Source: Piezodorus guildinii
Lineage: Eukaryota > Arthropoda > Insecta > Hemiptera > Pentatomidae
Length of the DNA: 64,000 bases
Reading direction: 5' to 3'
Assembly (NCBI GenBank): GCA_023052935.1
Contig: CM041292.1
Location: 201,833,799 to 201,897,798 of the forward strand
Below, in pieces: positions 1-9,880 of this stretch (positions are counted from its first letter, which is position 1; each line of letters begins with the position of its first letter). A program made the translations under genes and the position numbers. The notes beneath the pieces are model-generated. The model made no database searches. It was not told the DNA's origin and saw only the letters and a program-made list of their open reading frames with translations.

Positions 1-967
1 GAACAAGAGGCTTTCAATAGCACAAGATTAAAATGATGTCACAAAACAATAGGAGTACAAAGCCGCTCACCGGGTTACATCACAAAAATGAATCCTTTTT
101 ATATATTTTTTTTTCACTTAACATTTAATTTACACCTGTAAAAAAATATTACAATCAGCAAATGTGCTAAAATCTAAGGAAATATGATGTGGGCAGGCAT
201 GAGGGAGACAGCACCCAGTGGTGCATCCTCCTGACATTAAGCATAAATATATTTTCAGATCAGGAGATCCCTCATTTTTTATATTGTTGAAAAAGTAATC
301 TTGTTTAATCATGATTTCACAATATCAAAAACTTTCTAAATGTGAGATTTTTTAACAGCACAAAAATATAACAGAGGTACATAAATACAATTTCAAGTTC
401 AAGTAATTCAAGTTCAAGCATATTCGTAACTCCTAAATTTTAAATATAAAATACAAAACTTTGTTATACAAATAATTTTTCTTATCTTTTTTAACTAATT
501 GTATTCATTTACATACCAATTGGTATATTAAGATTTAATTAATAATTAAAGGTTTGAGTATAAAAAAAAAAAATAAATATATCAAAGCCATGTTTCAGTC
601 CTGAAAAGTAAGCAAAGCCTGACAAAGCAAGCCTGTCTCTTTATTTTGCTATTTTATACTCAAATGTTTTTGAAAACTAAATAAAAAAATGAATATATTT
701 TTTTTTTTTTATGAATATATTTTAGACCAAATATTAAAAAAAGTAACTAAAGAACAAGTATTAAACGTCATTATGGTTTATATAAGAGAAATATGACACT
801 CAATTAAGTCCACACAGAGTGAAGAAAACTACTTTTTTCATAAAATAAATTTTATTTTCAAAACCATTAATGTTTATTACTTCTTCTTTCCTATTCCATC
901 AGTTAACGTTTTCACAGAAAACAGGTTTGCGTATTCTTTAAAACAACAATCTAGGCCCAATACTTAC
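1..967. other. AT-rich intron sequence, no gene seen
   Basis: This lies downstream of the last visible exon of the minus-strand host gene and is presumably intron. It is AT-rich with short A/T runs. Positions about 130-250 share short blocks (for example AATCAGCAAATGTGCT and GCATGAGG) with 22320-22420, which suggests an old dispersed repeat. I see no convincing next exon. Confidence 0.5.
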
Positions 968-1015
968 CAACGGTTCGTCTTCTGACAGAACAGGAGGGAC
1001 CCGATCTGGGCGCAT
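968..1015 (-). CDS. Host gene exon 7 (last visible), nuclear protein, possible SUMO protease N-terminus
   Basis: 48-bp internal exon on the minus strand. The acceptor is TAGATATAG before 1015 and the donor is GTAAGTA after 968. The previous exon (6120-6179) ends with one base of a codon; with the first two bases here it makes a His codon, and the frame stays open for 15 more codons (H-APRSGPSCSVRRRTV), ending with one leftover base. The peptide is Ser/Arg-rich and probably disordered. The phase agreement with the neighbouring exon is the main support, since a 48-bp open frame alone would mean little. The following exon must lie left of the window or is unrecognised. Confidence 0.6.
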
Positions 1016-1139
1016 CTATATCTAGATTATAATAAAAAAGGAATTAGTATAATATATTTACAAAGGCTTTAGGTAACATAATACTAAAAATCAATAATAA
1101 TGTGGATCATTAGAAATTATATAAGTATAAGAAAGTAAT

Positions 1140-2127
1140 TTGGTAATATATATCCAGAAGTTTATCAGTGCCAGTTACAGTGTCACTAAATAAATCAAGG
1201 AAACACAGACCCAATCATGGTGTAAACTGCTACACTGATGGCTCACTAATGGACAGTGGCTCAGGTGCGGGGGTATGGAGGAAAGACAAACCGAACTCTG
1301 GAGCTATCATTCCACTAGGCAAACATACAATGGTTTTTCAAGCTGAACTACTTGCTATTCTCCATTGTGCAACTGACTTATGTGTCGAGAATACAAGGGG
1401 CAAAAAGATTCGTATTTGTACTGATAGTCAGGCGGCACTTGGCGCCTTGAACAATCACACAATCTCAAAAGTCGTTGAGGCATGCAATCTGACTCTTAAC
1501 AATCTTGCTAGGAACAATATCGTTAGCATTGAATGGGTACCTGGACACACTGGTTTTAGTGGGAATGAGAGAGCTGATGAACTAGCTAGGAAGGGCTCAG
1601 CAACTATTCCCAGAACCCCTATGTGGAATCAGTTTAACTTCTGCTTTTAGGACTATTAAACAATACTACTTAGTCAAATTAAAACAATTCTGGTTAAATA
1701 AAGGACTTAAACACTCACTTAAATTTTTAGACAGTCCTAGCATTAGCAGAAGGAAATGTCTACTTAGTATGTGTAGGCCATGCCTAAAAACCATTACTGC
1801 TATTTACACAGGACACGGAAAACTCAACTACCACATGTTCAAACATGGTATCACTAATACCCCTTTGTGTAGACTATAAAGACAGGAAGATGACACATCT
1901 TTCCACATAATCTGCTGCTGTGACCGGCTTACAAGGTTAAAGTTCACTTTTTTTGGTGATTCCCGCTTAGAACACCCGGTGAATAACAACATACTTGATT
2001 CCAATAGCCTTTTGAAGTTTGTTATTGCAACAAAACTCATGTTTTAAAATAAAAAATTGATTCGATGGCACACAATAGACCGACCAATTCTATAGGTCGC
2101 GGTGTAATCTTTATGCCAGATTTAAGA
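1140..2127 (+). mobile_element. 5'-truncated LINE 3' part with RNase H domain and poly-A tail
   Basis: The last part of a non-LTR retrotransposon lies in an intron of the host gene, antisense to it. It contains an RNase H domain, a short C-terminal Cys/His segment, a 3' UTR and an A run at 2113-2127. A second, minus-strand fragment of the same family is at 24624-25058; the two share the C-terminal block and the sequence around GACCGACC before the tail. RNase H in a LINE fits I/R1-like groups. The left border is approximate, and no target duplication was found. Confidence 0.75.
1168..1917 (+). pseudogene. LINE RNase H domain and C-terminal Cys/His segment (broken)
   Basis: Residues from 1168 to 1650 form an RNase HI domain: YTDGS near the start supplies the first Asp, then AELLAI the Glu, CTDSQAAL the second Asp, and GNERADELAR the final Asp. 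The enzyme would remove the RNA strand of the cDNA hybrid during retrotransposition. A frameshift near 1620-1630 ends this frame. The coding sense continues in another frame through a block reading LKTITAIYTGHGKLNYHMF to a CRL segment, where a TAA stop (about 1877) replaces the Cys codon seen in the sister copy at 24.7-25.0 kb. It is therefore a dead copy. Confidence 0.8.
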
Positions 2128-2484
2128 AAAAAAAAAAAAAATTGGTATAAAAAAATGTATTCAAAATAAGCAGTTAATAAATTAAAACATTGATGGAATT
2201 CTGAAATGGCCTGATAAAAGGAACAGACAATAAAACAACTGTTTATTTGGGATCTTATTCGAAGATTAATTTCCTTTTATTTAAATAGAAAATTAATATA
2301 CGAGGCATGTTTTTTAAATAAGTACCGTTATGTAATTAATAAAAGACGTGCAAAAATCACAATAATTTTATTTTTACATGAAAGCCTGTACCTTAATCTA
2401 CTTTTCTACATAATTTCCATGAATTTTGAGGCACTTGTCATAACGCGGCACCAGTTTTTGAATGAATCTATCTATCTATCGGCG

Positions 2485-2910
2485 CTATGGTCCTTGTAGA
2501 ACCTTGGCCTCCTCAACAATCCTCCTCCATTCTGACCTGTCTTCGGCAGCTCTTCTCCATCCGCTGACTCCTAACGACCGAAGGTCCTCCTCTACGTCCT
2601 GCAGCCAACGAAGTCTAGGTCTGCCCCTGCTCCTCTTTCCACCAGGGTGTCCCTCCATCATCATTTTAGGCAGCCTCCTACTTTCCATTCTCTGTACATG
2701 CCCCAGCCATCTTATTCTGGCACTCTTGATCTTGGCAACTATATCAGGTGTTTGATACAGAGTTCTAATTTCCTCATTCGTCTTCATTCGCCAACGATCT
2801 CCTTCTTTTGTAGGACCAAAGATTTTTCTGAGAATTTTCCTTTCCCACATGTTTAGCAGTCTTTCATCATTGCGTGTTAATGTCCAGGACTCGCTTCCGT
2901 ACATGACCAC
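2485..2910 (-). pseudogene. LINE C-terminal domain (RTE-like)
   Basis: The C-terminal part of the same LINE polyprotein shows YGSESWTLTRNDERLLNMWE, RWLGHVQRM and the basic GRPRLRW block that typically closes RTE-like and related insect LINE proteins. It is separated from the reverse transcriptase frame by about 250 bp with a frame change. The stop lies a few bases before the GATA-repeat tail. Confidence 0.75.
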
Positions 2911-3158
2911 TGGCTGAAGGACAGTACAATATAGTCTTATCTTCAGTTCTCTGGATATATTCCTGTTCTGAAATATTTTCAGAAGAGACCAATAGTATCT
3001 ATTGCCAGCTGTTATCCTTGCTTTAATTTCGTCTCTAATCTTATTGTTCTCTGTGATAACAGTGCCTAGATACTTAAACTGTGGTACTCTCTCGAACCTA
3101 TATCCAGCCCCCTCGATATAACCTGTTTCCTCCTTCTTCCCTGCTGATCCTCATATAC

Positions 3159-4390
3159 TTAGTTTTTTTTCGTATTTATGATCAGTCCTGTTCTCCTCGC
3201 AGCCACTTCGCATTCCTCGAAAGCTCCAAGTAAAGCACTGGTTGTTCTTCCGGTTATCACAAGATCATCTGCAAACGCTAGATGTTGCGTCAGTCTGTGA
3301 TAAATACATCCTCCAGGCCTTGTCCTTATTGACCTCATGACCACTTCCAATAACAAATTGAATAGGACTGGAGAAAGAGGATCGCCCTGCTTAACACCTT
3401 TCTGAATTTCAAAAGAGGTTGACATTTCACCTTGAATTTTGACAACTCCTTGACTATTCTGCAGGGTCATCTTGATAAGCCTGATAAGCTTTAAAGGATA
3501 TCCTAGGTGTTTTAACTTTTCATAGATTACGCTTCTATTTATGCTGTCGTATGCTTGCTTGTAATCAATGAACAGATGATGTTGTTCAACATTCCATTCC
3601 CAGCATTTTTCTAACATCATCCTCATGCAAAAGATGTTGTCTATTGTAGATCTTTCAGGGCGGAATCCACACTGGTAATCGCCCAACACCTCTTCCGCTC
3701 TCTTGACAACCCGCTTCATTATCAAAGTTGACATCACCTTGTAGACTACACTAAGTAATGTAATACCTCTATAATTCCCGCAATCCAGTTTGTCTCCTTT
3801 TTTATGAATAGGCAACATAACAGCCACCTTCCACTCACTGGGCATTTCCTCCTTCGTCCATATCATTAAAATCAATTCGTATATTTCTCTATAGAGTGCC
3901 TCCCCTCCAGCTTTGATTGCTTCTGCTGGGATCCCATCAATTCCGCTTTGTTATCTTTTAAGGACATAATTACTTCTTCTACTTCTTCCGGATCTGGTGG
4001 TTCCAGCTCTACGTCCTGTTCTACTGTTCCGAGATCACAAATTGTCTCTTCACAGTTTTCGTCTGGATTTAGCAGCTCTTTAAAGTATTCTTTCCATCTG
4101 TCGATCACTCTATTCTTGTCACCCAAGAGTAGACCTTCCTTGTCTTTGCAAAAAGATATCCGGGGTTGGAATCCTTTTCTTATGTTTTTTACTCTGCCAT
4201 AGAATGACCTGCAGTTTTTGTTTTCGAAATCCTGCAGCATTGCGTCTAGATCTTCTTTTTCCTTCTTCCTCTTTTTATATCTGCAGAGCTGCTTCACATT
4301 TTCTCTTTTCCGTTTATATTCTTCGCTGGCCTGTCTTGTCCACCTTTGAAGCATCTTTCTATGAGCTTTTAACTTCTCCTGTACCGCCAT
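3159..4390 (-). pseudogene. LINE linker and reverse transcriptase (RTE-like, broken)
   Basis: 4390-3872 encodes the charged linker (WKEYFKELLNP is typical of this LINE group). A frameshift near 3875 leads into the reverse transcriptase fingers and palm: HKKGDKLDCGNYRGITLLS, CGFRPERSTIDN, FIDYKQAYDS, GVKQGDPLSPVLFN and the catalytic FADD box. All catalytic Asp residues are kept, but the coding sequence is split into separate frames, so no functional polyprotein is expected from this copy. Confidence 0.82.
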
Positions 4391-4464
4391 TTCACACTCA
4401 TGATCGAACCAACAGTTCTTTTTCTCTCTCTTTTCCTCGCCTATCGTCTCATCCGCCGCATTCC

Positions 4465-5343
4465 TTACAGCTTCACACTTATCCTACTCCATTTCTTTTG
4501 CACGTCTTCTTCTATTTCAGGTGCATTGTTTTGTAGCTTTTCTTCCACTTTTCTAACATATTGCTGTTGCTTCTCAGGACTTTTCAGGTCGCCGATCTTA
4601 TATCTTTTCCTTGCTTTCTCTGTTTTTCCTCTTGGTTTAACAGCAGTTGAGCAATCGGCACCTCTATAGCTCCTCACATCTTCTATATCACTTTGGTGCC
4701 TGCTATCGATCATTACATGATCAATCTGGTTTTTGGTTTTTCCATCTGGCGAAACCCATGTTTCCAAGTGGATAGTTTTATGTTGAAAGGAGGTACTAGA
4801 TATTTTTAGATTCTTGCTAGAGGCAAAGTCTACTGCTCTGTGTCCATTATCATTGCTATGCTTGTGTATTGTAAACTTCCCCACTCCTCTTCCGAATGTT
4901 TCTTCTCTCCCGATTTTGCCATTAAAATCTCCGAGAATAATTTTTACATCGTATTTGGGAAGTTCGTCAAACACTCTTCCTAACTGATCATAGAAGGTAT
5001 CTTTATCTTCATCTGTCTTCTCTTCCGTGGGTGCATGCACACTTACCAGAGATATATTAAAGAATTTTCCCTTCAATCTTAGGGTGCATATTCTTTCATT
5101 TACAGCCTTAAATCCCAGAATAGCGTGTTTTATTTTCTTATTTACCATGAAGCCAGTTCCAAATACATTTTCTTCATGCCCACTGTTGATAATGACATAT
5201 TCCTTCAGCTCCATTATAGTCGGCTCTCTCTTCCACCTGATTTCTTGGAGAGCCACAACGTCGATTCTATATTTCATGAGACAGTCTTCTAGAATCTGGC
5301 TCTTTCCTATTTGTAGGAGACTACGTACATTCCAGGTTCCCAA
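4465..5343 (-). pseudogene. LINE apurinic-like endonuclease domain (RTE-like, broken)
   Basis: This is an endonuclease/exonuclease/phosphatase fold of the kind that nicks target DNA to prime reverse transcription. Visible motifs in order are GTWNVRSL, the catalytic-Glu motif LQEIRWK, GDFNGKIG (Asp/Asn pair) and NQIDHVMID. Such proteins are often labelled craniofacial development protein 2-like in insects. The frame ends about 290 codons in, and the coding sense resumes in another frame at 4390, so a frameshift separates it from the linker region. Confidence 0.8.
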
Positions 5344-5540
5344 TGTTAATTTCCTGTCCTTTCCGGGTCGTTTACCATTTATCTGTCCGAATCCGAGGCT
5401 TTTTTGAGATTTTTCAGCTTAATTTTTACACAAGTGGGGGTGCTGGCCCCACAATGTGCCCCTTTTTGTCGCCTTTTACGACTGGCAGGAGATACCCCAG
5501 GCTTATTCTGATCCGAGCCTGGACGGACTTTTGAATGAAT

Positions 5541-5806
5541 ACCCTCCTCAAAAAGTTCTGTCGCCTGACTTGTTAACCACTGCATCATAAATGTTTTGAA
5601 TTCGTTATCGTCTTGAAGACGCCGACCGCCCAGGTGTTTCTTCAAGTGCAGGAACAAATGGTAGTCGCTGGGTGCCAGATCAAGGCTGTATGGAGGATGA
5701 TCTAGAGTTTCCCACTTAAATGATTTGATGAGATCTTTGATCCGATTAACCACATGTGGACGGGCATTGTCATCCACCAAACGATACCCTTACTCAACTT
5801 GCAGAT
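5541..5806 (-). pseudogene. Mariner transposase C-terminal fragment (left arm)
   Basis: The minus strand encodes the last half of a mariner catalytic domain: VDDNARPHV (second catalytic Asp) and SLDLAPSDYH (third Asp, mariner D,D34D spacing), then a C-terminal block ending near EEGIH, where the LINE inserted. The end of the gene continues at 2467-2330 beyond the LINE. A stop codon just upstream of the DNARPH motif and the missing first Asp mark it as dead. Confidence 0.8.
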
Positions 5807-5812
5807 TTTTCA

Positions 5813-5946
5813 ATGTCAAAACATTTGTGATACAGTGGTCAACAAGTCAGGCGGCAGAATTTCTTGAGAAGGGTATTCAAAAACTGGTGCCACGTTATGA
5901 CAAGTGCCTCAAAATTCATGGAAAATTATGTAGAAAAGTAGATTAA
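5813..5946 (+). pseudogene. Mariner transposase C-terminal tail (right arm)
   Basis: The plus strand encodes TSQAAEFLEKGIQKLVPRYD and a short tail to the stop at 5944, the same C-terminus as the left arm but with many substitutions. Both catalytic motifs are absent. It forms the right arm of the palindrome and runs into the 3' UTR and terminal repeat ending at 6040. Confidence 0.78.
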
Positions 5947-6119
5947 GGTACAGGCTTTCATGTAAAAATAAAATTATTGCGATATCTTTGCATCTCTTTT
6001 TTCAATTCCAAAATGATACTTACTTAAAAAACATTCCTCGTATTTTACTTAAAGCATAGCTGTGGCCCACTCCCCTTAAAAATTTTTTAAATTGTTAGTA
6101 ATAAAAATAATATATTTAC

Positions 6120-6179
6120 GTGATATAGTCTCCAAATCTTCAGATGACCCGCAGTCATCTTGCTCAGTTAAGTCAATAC
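6120..6179 (-). CDS. Host gene exon 6, carries a SUMO-interacting-like motif
   Basis: 60-bp exon with acceptor TTCTTTCACAG before 6179 and donor GTAAAT after 6120. Its first two bases complete a Ser codon with the last base of exon 5, and the frame then reads IDLTEQDDCGSSEDLETIS before one leftover base. The sequence S-IDLT followed by E-Q-D-D fits the consensus of a SUMO-interacting motif (hydrophobic core with an acidic flank), which is an inference from sequence only. The intron on its left (1016-6119) holds a LINE and the palindromic mariner with its RTE insert. Confidence 0.72.
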
Positions 6180-6470
6180 CTGTGAAAGAATAGATTGAAA
6201 TCATAATCATGTACCATAATAATATTTGATTAAATGGACAGATCACTGAAATAATGAATGAGAAAAAATATTAAATTATCTTAATTTCCGACAAAGATGC
6301 ACTTTTGTGGATTTATTGCTTTGAAATAAATAGACTCACAATGAAATAGCATTACTTGTTGGAAGTGTTCTCCCTCCCTACCCCACCACCTCCTTTAATA
6401 TTTATTTTTACATATTTACTTTTTGAAGTATTAATATATTAAATATAATATTGATTCTTAAGACTTTAAA

Positions 6471-7386
6471 TCTGGTGCGGGCAACACATGACTTTCACTT
6501 ACCTCCGTTTTTAAAATTGATTAAAGAATTTTTAAGTACAGTAAGAGATAAAAATGAGTGAAACCATTAAAGAATTAATTAAATGGAATTTCTATAGAAA
6601 CATGTTTTTTATTAAAAAATCCATTATATCATTATCTAAAATAATCAGTTAGTTTTATCGGCTTTTCATCACTCTCAATTAACATTTAAAAGCTTGTGTA
6701 TAAGATAATATTTTTTCTAAAATCTTTAACTTTCCAACGGTATAGCTGTTCTTATGTTCAAAAACAAAAAATTGAATTGAAAAAATTTGTTTTCAGTTTT
6801 CTCCCTTATTTGTTTTTAAAATTCACTCAACTTGCATATTTAGCTGTTATTTATCAATACTAACAAGATATGGTAATAATATGGTAATTTTTATACAATC
6901 TACAAAATTAAAGGTACTTCAGAGGAAGAAAATTTTAAATATCGGCATTTAAGCCCTGTCAGACTATTTCAATCAGAATGAAACCTGCATAATGTTTAAG
7001 CCCATTAAACTTTACATTGACATAGCGAGCTTAATCAAAATCGTTGGACTTGTTTTGGAGAAAATCGTAAGAAGGTGCAAAATGCATGCTATAGCTATAA
7101 AGTGGCTCTTCTGTTGAGCTGATTTTGATGAAAAATGTTTTGAAACCTCTCGAGCGTATAGTTGTCTTCAATATGAAATTTGAGTTACATAGGACTTTCC
7201 GTTTACGCGCTGAAGTTACCACACATGGACACACACACACACACACAGACCTTTTTGTCGGACTTGGTTATTTCGACTCAAAAGACTCTAAAACGTGTAT
7301 TTCCGTCAAAAACTGGAATTCGAAAATTTTCACGATCGCAATAATGTCCCTTACTACATATTTCATATATAGGTAAGTGAAAGTAA
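6471..7386 (+). mobile_element. RA element, full-length copy 1
   Basis: It starts TCTGGTGCGGGCAACAC after an A run and ends GTAAGTGAAAGTAAA. A CA-repeat is at about 7226-7246. It is non-coding: frames across it are short and include CA-repeat peptides. It lies in host intron 5, antisense to the gene. See the findings on family RA for structure. Confidence 0.88.
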
Positions 7387-7434
7387 AAATGCAGTTATGA
7401 AATATGATAAAATACTTTAATCAAGAACACTTAC

Positions 7435-7516
7435 TATCTATAGGAGTTGAAGCTGCTAATCTTCTTCTTAACTTAAGTGGAGAAGACACATGTTTTGGCG
7501 GCCTCCCATTATCGTC
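7435..7516 (-). CDS. Host gene exon 5
   Basis: 82-bp exon with acceptor TTTTGTTTTAG before 7516 and donor GTAAGTG after 7435. It starts in phase 0 (DDNGRPPKHVSSPLKLRRRL...) and ends with STPID plus one base. The peptide is basic and Pro/Ser-rich, with KLRRR as a possible nuclear-localisation or phosphorylation segment. It is separated from exon 4 by a 102-bp intron, the shortest in the gene. The phases on both sides match exons 4 and 6. Confidence 0.75.
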
Positions 7517-7618
7517 CTAAAACAAAAGCAGTTGTACATCAAGGATAAATAAATATAAAAATTAAAAAAGTGGAAATACATTTCCATACGTAATAATTAC
7601 ATTAGTGAAGTACCTTAC

Positions 7619-7696
7619 CAGGCAAATAACACCCCAGTTATGGGGAACTGAAGACCTAGACACTACTTTGCGACGAGGTTGGTAAAAATCTTCAGT
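7619..7696 (-). CDS. Host gene exon 4
   Basis: 78-bp exon of exactly 26 codons, phase 0 at both ends. The acceptor is CTTTATTACAG before 7696 and the donor GTAAGGT after 7619. It encodes TEDFYQPRRKVVSRSSVPHN followed by WGVICL. The reading frame is open and continuous with exon 5. The intron upstream of it (7697-14866) is 7.2 kb and mainly transposon sequence. A missed small exon in that intron cannot be excluded, because phase 0 on both sides gives no constraint. Confidence 0.75.
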
Positions 7697-8041
7697 CTGT
7701 AATAAAGGAGACTAACAATGAACATCTTAAACAATTTTGATAATCATTACTCCATCACCAATCATGCAAAACTTAATAACAGAATGCATGCAGATACAGT
7801 GAGTTAATCTAAATGATAATGGTCAAGCAACAGCATCTTTTGTTCATATCGGATCAAGATTAGATCACTAACATCATATTTTCTAATAATAAAAAAAACA
7901 AAACAAAAAAGAATATGGAATTTTTTTTACTCCAAAAACATATTACATATATATTATCTAACAATTGATCAGTTTTAAACAACTTTTAACCTGATGACAT
8001 CTTGTAGGCGTGCAGTAATTAGATAGGTGGCTTCATAACTC

Positions 8042-8290
8042 TTCTTCTTCTTTAGCTTTCTCCTTGTGCCTTTCAGTGTGGAGATAGTCCAACCCAGGAT
8101 CTTGTGCCTTTCAGCGTGGAGATAGTCCAACCCAGGATCTTGTGCCTTTCAGCGTGGAGATAGTCCAACCCAGGATCTTGTGCCTTTCAGCTTCGAGATA
8201 GTCCAACCCAGGATCTCCATCTCTCTCTGTCTCCTGCAATGTCTTGCCTCTCGCTTGCCCCAACTTGGTAATGTAGCCATCGGAGCTAAG
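8042..8290 (-). mobile_element. 3' fragment of GAA-tailed RTE-like LINE
   Basis: It matches the 3' end of the fragment at 8891-9868: GAA-repeat tail (CTTCTTCTTC on the plus strand), then the sequence encoding the C-terminal GRPR/LSYDG region. It is truncated at about 8290. The 3'-proximal part has been expanded into a 38-bp tandem array. Confidence 0.75.
8063..8214. repeat. 38-bp minisatellite, four units
   Basis: Four consecutive 38-bp units begin CTTGTGCCTTTCAG at 8063, 8101, 8139 and 8177, differing by only a few bases. The unit is a piece of the LINE 3' end that occurs once in the related copy at 8915-8955, so the array arose after insertion. Confidence 0.92.
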
Positions 8291-8746
8291 TTATATTATT
8301 TTATGTAGTAGCACTTCGCTTTGTCTGAAATATTGTCCAGTTATCGTTTCTTGCTTTCGGCACGCCTATTTAGTGTTTTCAGGTCTCTACTTGCTTCCTC
8401 TCTCGAAAGGTACAGCCTTGCAATGGATGCAGTTAGGTGATGCGTGGTGGATCCTATCATGCATGTCCATATCAGTCATTATTCTTGTAGAGATGACGTA
8501 GACCACTTTAGGACCCTGAAGCTGTAAGATATGGCTGGGATAACCCAGTTATTTATTGCTTTTATTTTTGATCCTGAAGAGTTATTTTTATATGAAAATA
8601 CAATAAGTAATATAATGAAAATTATTCTCTCCTGATATTTTTATTATAAAAACCATCTTTTTTTATATGATATATTGAATTTTGTATTATGGTAATTTCC
8701 ACGAGAGAAACATAAATAATTGACAGACTACGTGTGAAAAAGGTTG

Positions 8747-8890
8747 TTTTTGGTTTATTATTTTCAATAATCAAACTTTGTAATCGACCAAAAAAATGAA
8801 AAATTACCCCGGCTCAAAATTTGAGAGCTTTCGTTTCAAGATGCGTAGAATCCGAATAACGAATAAATAAAAACCGTTTATCCTAATTAA
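8747..8890 (+). repeat. RB repeat fragment
   Basis: It contains TTTGTAATCGACCAAAAAAA, ATTACCCC and GTTTCAAGATGCGTAGAA, shared with 18396-18530, 35090-35170 (inverse) and 44236-44330. No coding potential. The LINE at 8891 interrupts it. Confidence 0.6.
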
Positions 8891-9868
8891 CTTCTTCTTC
8901 TTCTTTAGCTTTCTTCATTGTGCCTTTCAGCGTGGAGATAGTCCAACCCCCAGGATCTCCATCTCTCTCTGTCTCCTGCAAGAGTCTTCATCTCCTGCAA
9001 TGTCTTGCCTCTCGCTTGCCCCAACTTGGTAATGCAGCCATCGTAGCTAAGCCTAGACCTTCCTCTAGGTCTGGTGCCAACTGGTTTTGCCTCCATAAAT
9101 TTGCGTGGATCACAATCCTGGCTCATCCTGCATACATGCCCGTATCACTCTTCTCCAGGGTCTCCTTCATTGCAGGAATGTTTAATTCTTCCCTTATTGT
9201 TTCATTCTTGATCCTATCCCTGCGGGATTTGGAAGCCACTCTGCGCAAGTATTTCATTTCTGCTGCTGTTATACGGCTCCATTTTTTGTCCGGGAGTACC
9301 CAGCTCTCTGCTCTGTATAGTAGAACAGGCATGTATACGGCCTTAAATATGTGGAGCTTGACATCTTTCTTGACCTCTCCCTTTCCTACTACTGTGTTGC
9401 TGATGGAATAGTAAATATTATTTGCTTTTCCTATCCTGTGGGATATTTCGGGTTGCATTTTTCCATTTCCGCTTATCACAGTTCCAAGGTGGGAGAACTC
9501 ATTTACCACTTCAAGCTCCTCGTCGTTGCACATAATGTGGATTTGTTCGGGCTGTCGTCCCACTTGTAGGATCTTGCTTTTTCTCGCATTAATAATCATA
9601 CCTTTCCGCCCTAATTCTGCTTCCCATTCTATTAGGGCTTGTTGGAGCTTAACGCTAGAGTCAGTAATAAGGACTATGTCATCGGCATACACCATTACTT
9701 GTGCCTGTATGGTTCTCATATCCCAATGACCAATGACCGCTCTTGCTGTTCTTCTCTTGCAAATCTTTATTATTTCATCCATAAAGATGATGAAGAGTAG
9801 AGGGCGGAGGCTATTTCCCTGCTTTACTCCTTTTGCGACTCGAGACCGATAATTCTTAAAATAACTCA
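8891..9868 (-). mobile_element. 5'-truncated RTE-like LINE, GAA-repeat tail
   Basis: Same family as the longer copy at 57501-60715: identical tail type and closely similar C-terminal protein. It spans from mid reverse transcriptase to the 3' end. It lies in host intron 3. TAATTAA on both sides may be a short target duplication. Confidence 0.82.
8905..9868 (-). pseudogene. LINE reverse transcriptase palm and C-terminus (broken)
   Basis: The frame from 9868 reads GVKQGNSLRPLLF, then IFMDEI, VYADDIVLI (catalytic YADD), a thumb region with ESWVLPDKK and KYLRRVASKSRRDRI. The frame shifts near 9123-9126 and continues in another frame as EAKPVGTRPRGRSRL. The fingers and endonuclease are missing through 5' truncation, so it is a non-functional copy. 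Confidence 0.82.
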
Positions 9869-9880
9869 ATTAATTAATTT

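Larger units (their letters stand above)
2468..5528 (-). mobile_element. Near full-length RTE-like LINE with GATA-repeat tail
   Basis: A 3.06-kb non-LTR element is inserted in the left mariner arm. A 12-bp target duplication, TTTTGAATGAAT, lies at 2456-2467 and 5529-5540. The 3' end on the minus strand is a short GATA repeat rather than poly-A, and the length is typical of RTE-type elements. The 5' end includes the segment encoding RKRRQKG that commonly precedes such LINE endonucleases. Gene order on the minus strand is endonuclease, linker, reverse transcriptase, C-terminal domain, broken into four frames. Confidence 0.88.
2301..6040. mobile_element. Palindromic (head-to-head) mariner composite, both ends 3' ends
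   Basis: Both borders carry the same terminal repeat (CGAGGCATGTTTTTTAA on the left, its inverse CGAGGAATG... on the right) next to TA dinucleotides, as expected for mariner/Tc1 insertion. Inside both ends the sequence is the 3' end of the same transposase gene: 2301-2467 plus 5541-5806 on the minus strand, and 5813-6040 on the plus strand. The transposase 5' halves are missing and the arms meet near 5806-5813. The left arm is split by an RTE-like LINE (2468-5528). The unit could be mobilised only in trans, if at all. Confidence 0.8.

Noticed and set aside
130..312. Minus-strand 60-codon frame as a further host exon
   Set aside because: Phase and splice borders do not match exon 7, and part of the block recurs at 22.3 kb, so it is more likely repeat.
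7125..7376. Open frames across RA copies with Thr-His repeat peptides (also 26258-26491, 30730-30915, 33841-34038)
   Set aside because: They translate the CA microsatellite and non-coding RA sequence; frames differ between copies and carry no conserved start or domain.
8063..8214. CRISPR-like array
   Set aside because: Units are directly adjacent without spacers, in a eukaryotic intron; it is a minisatellite.
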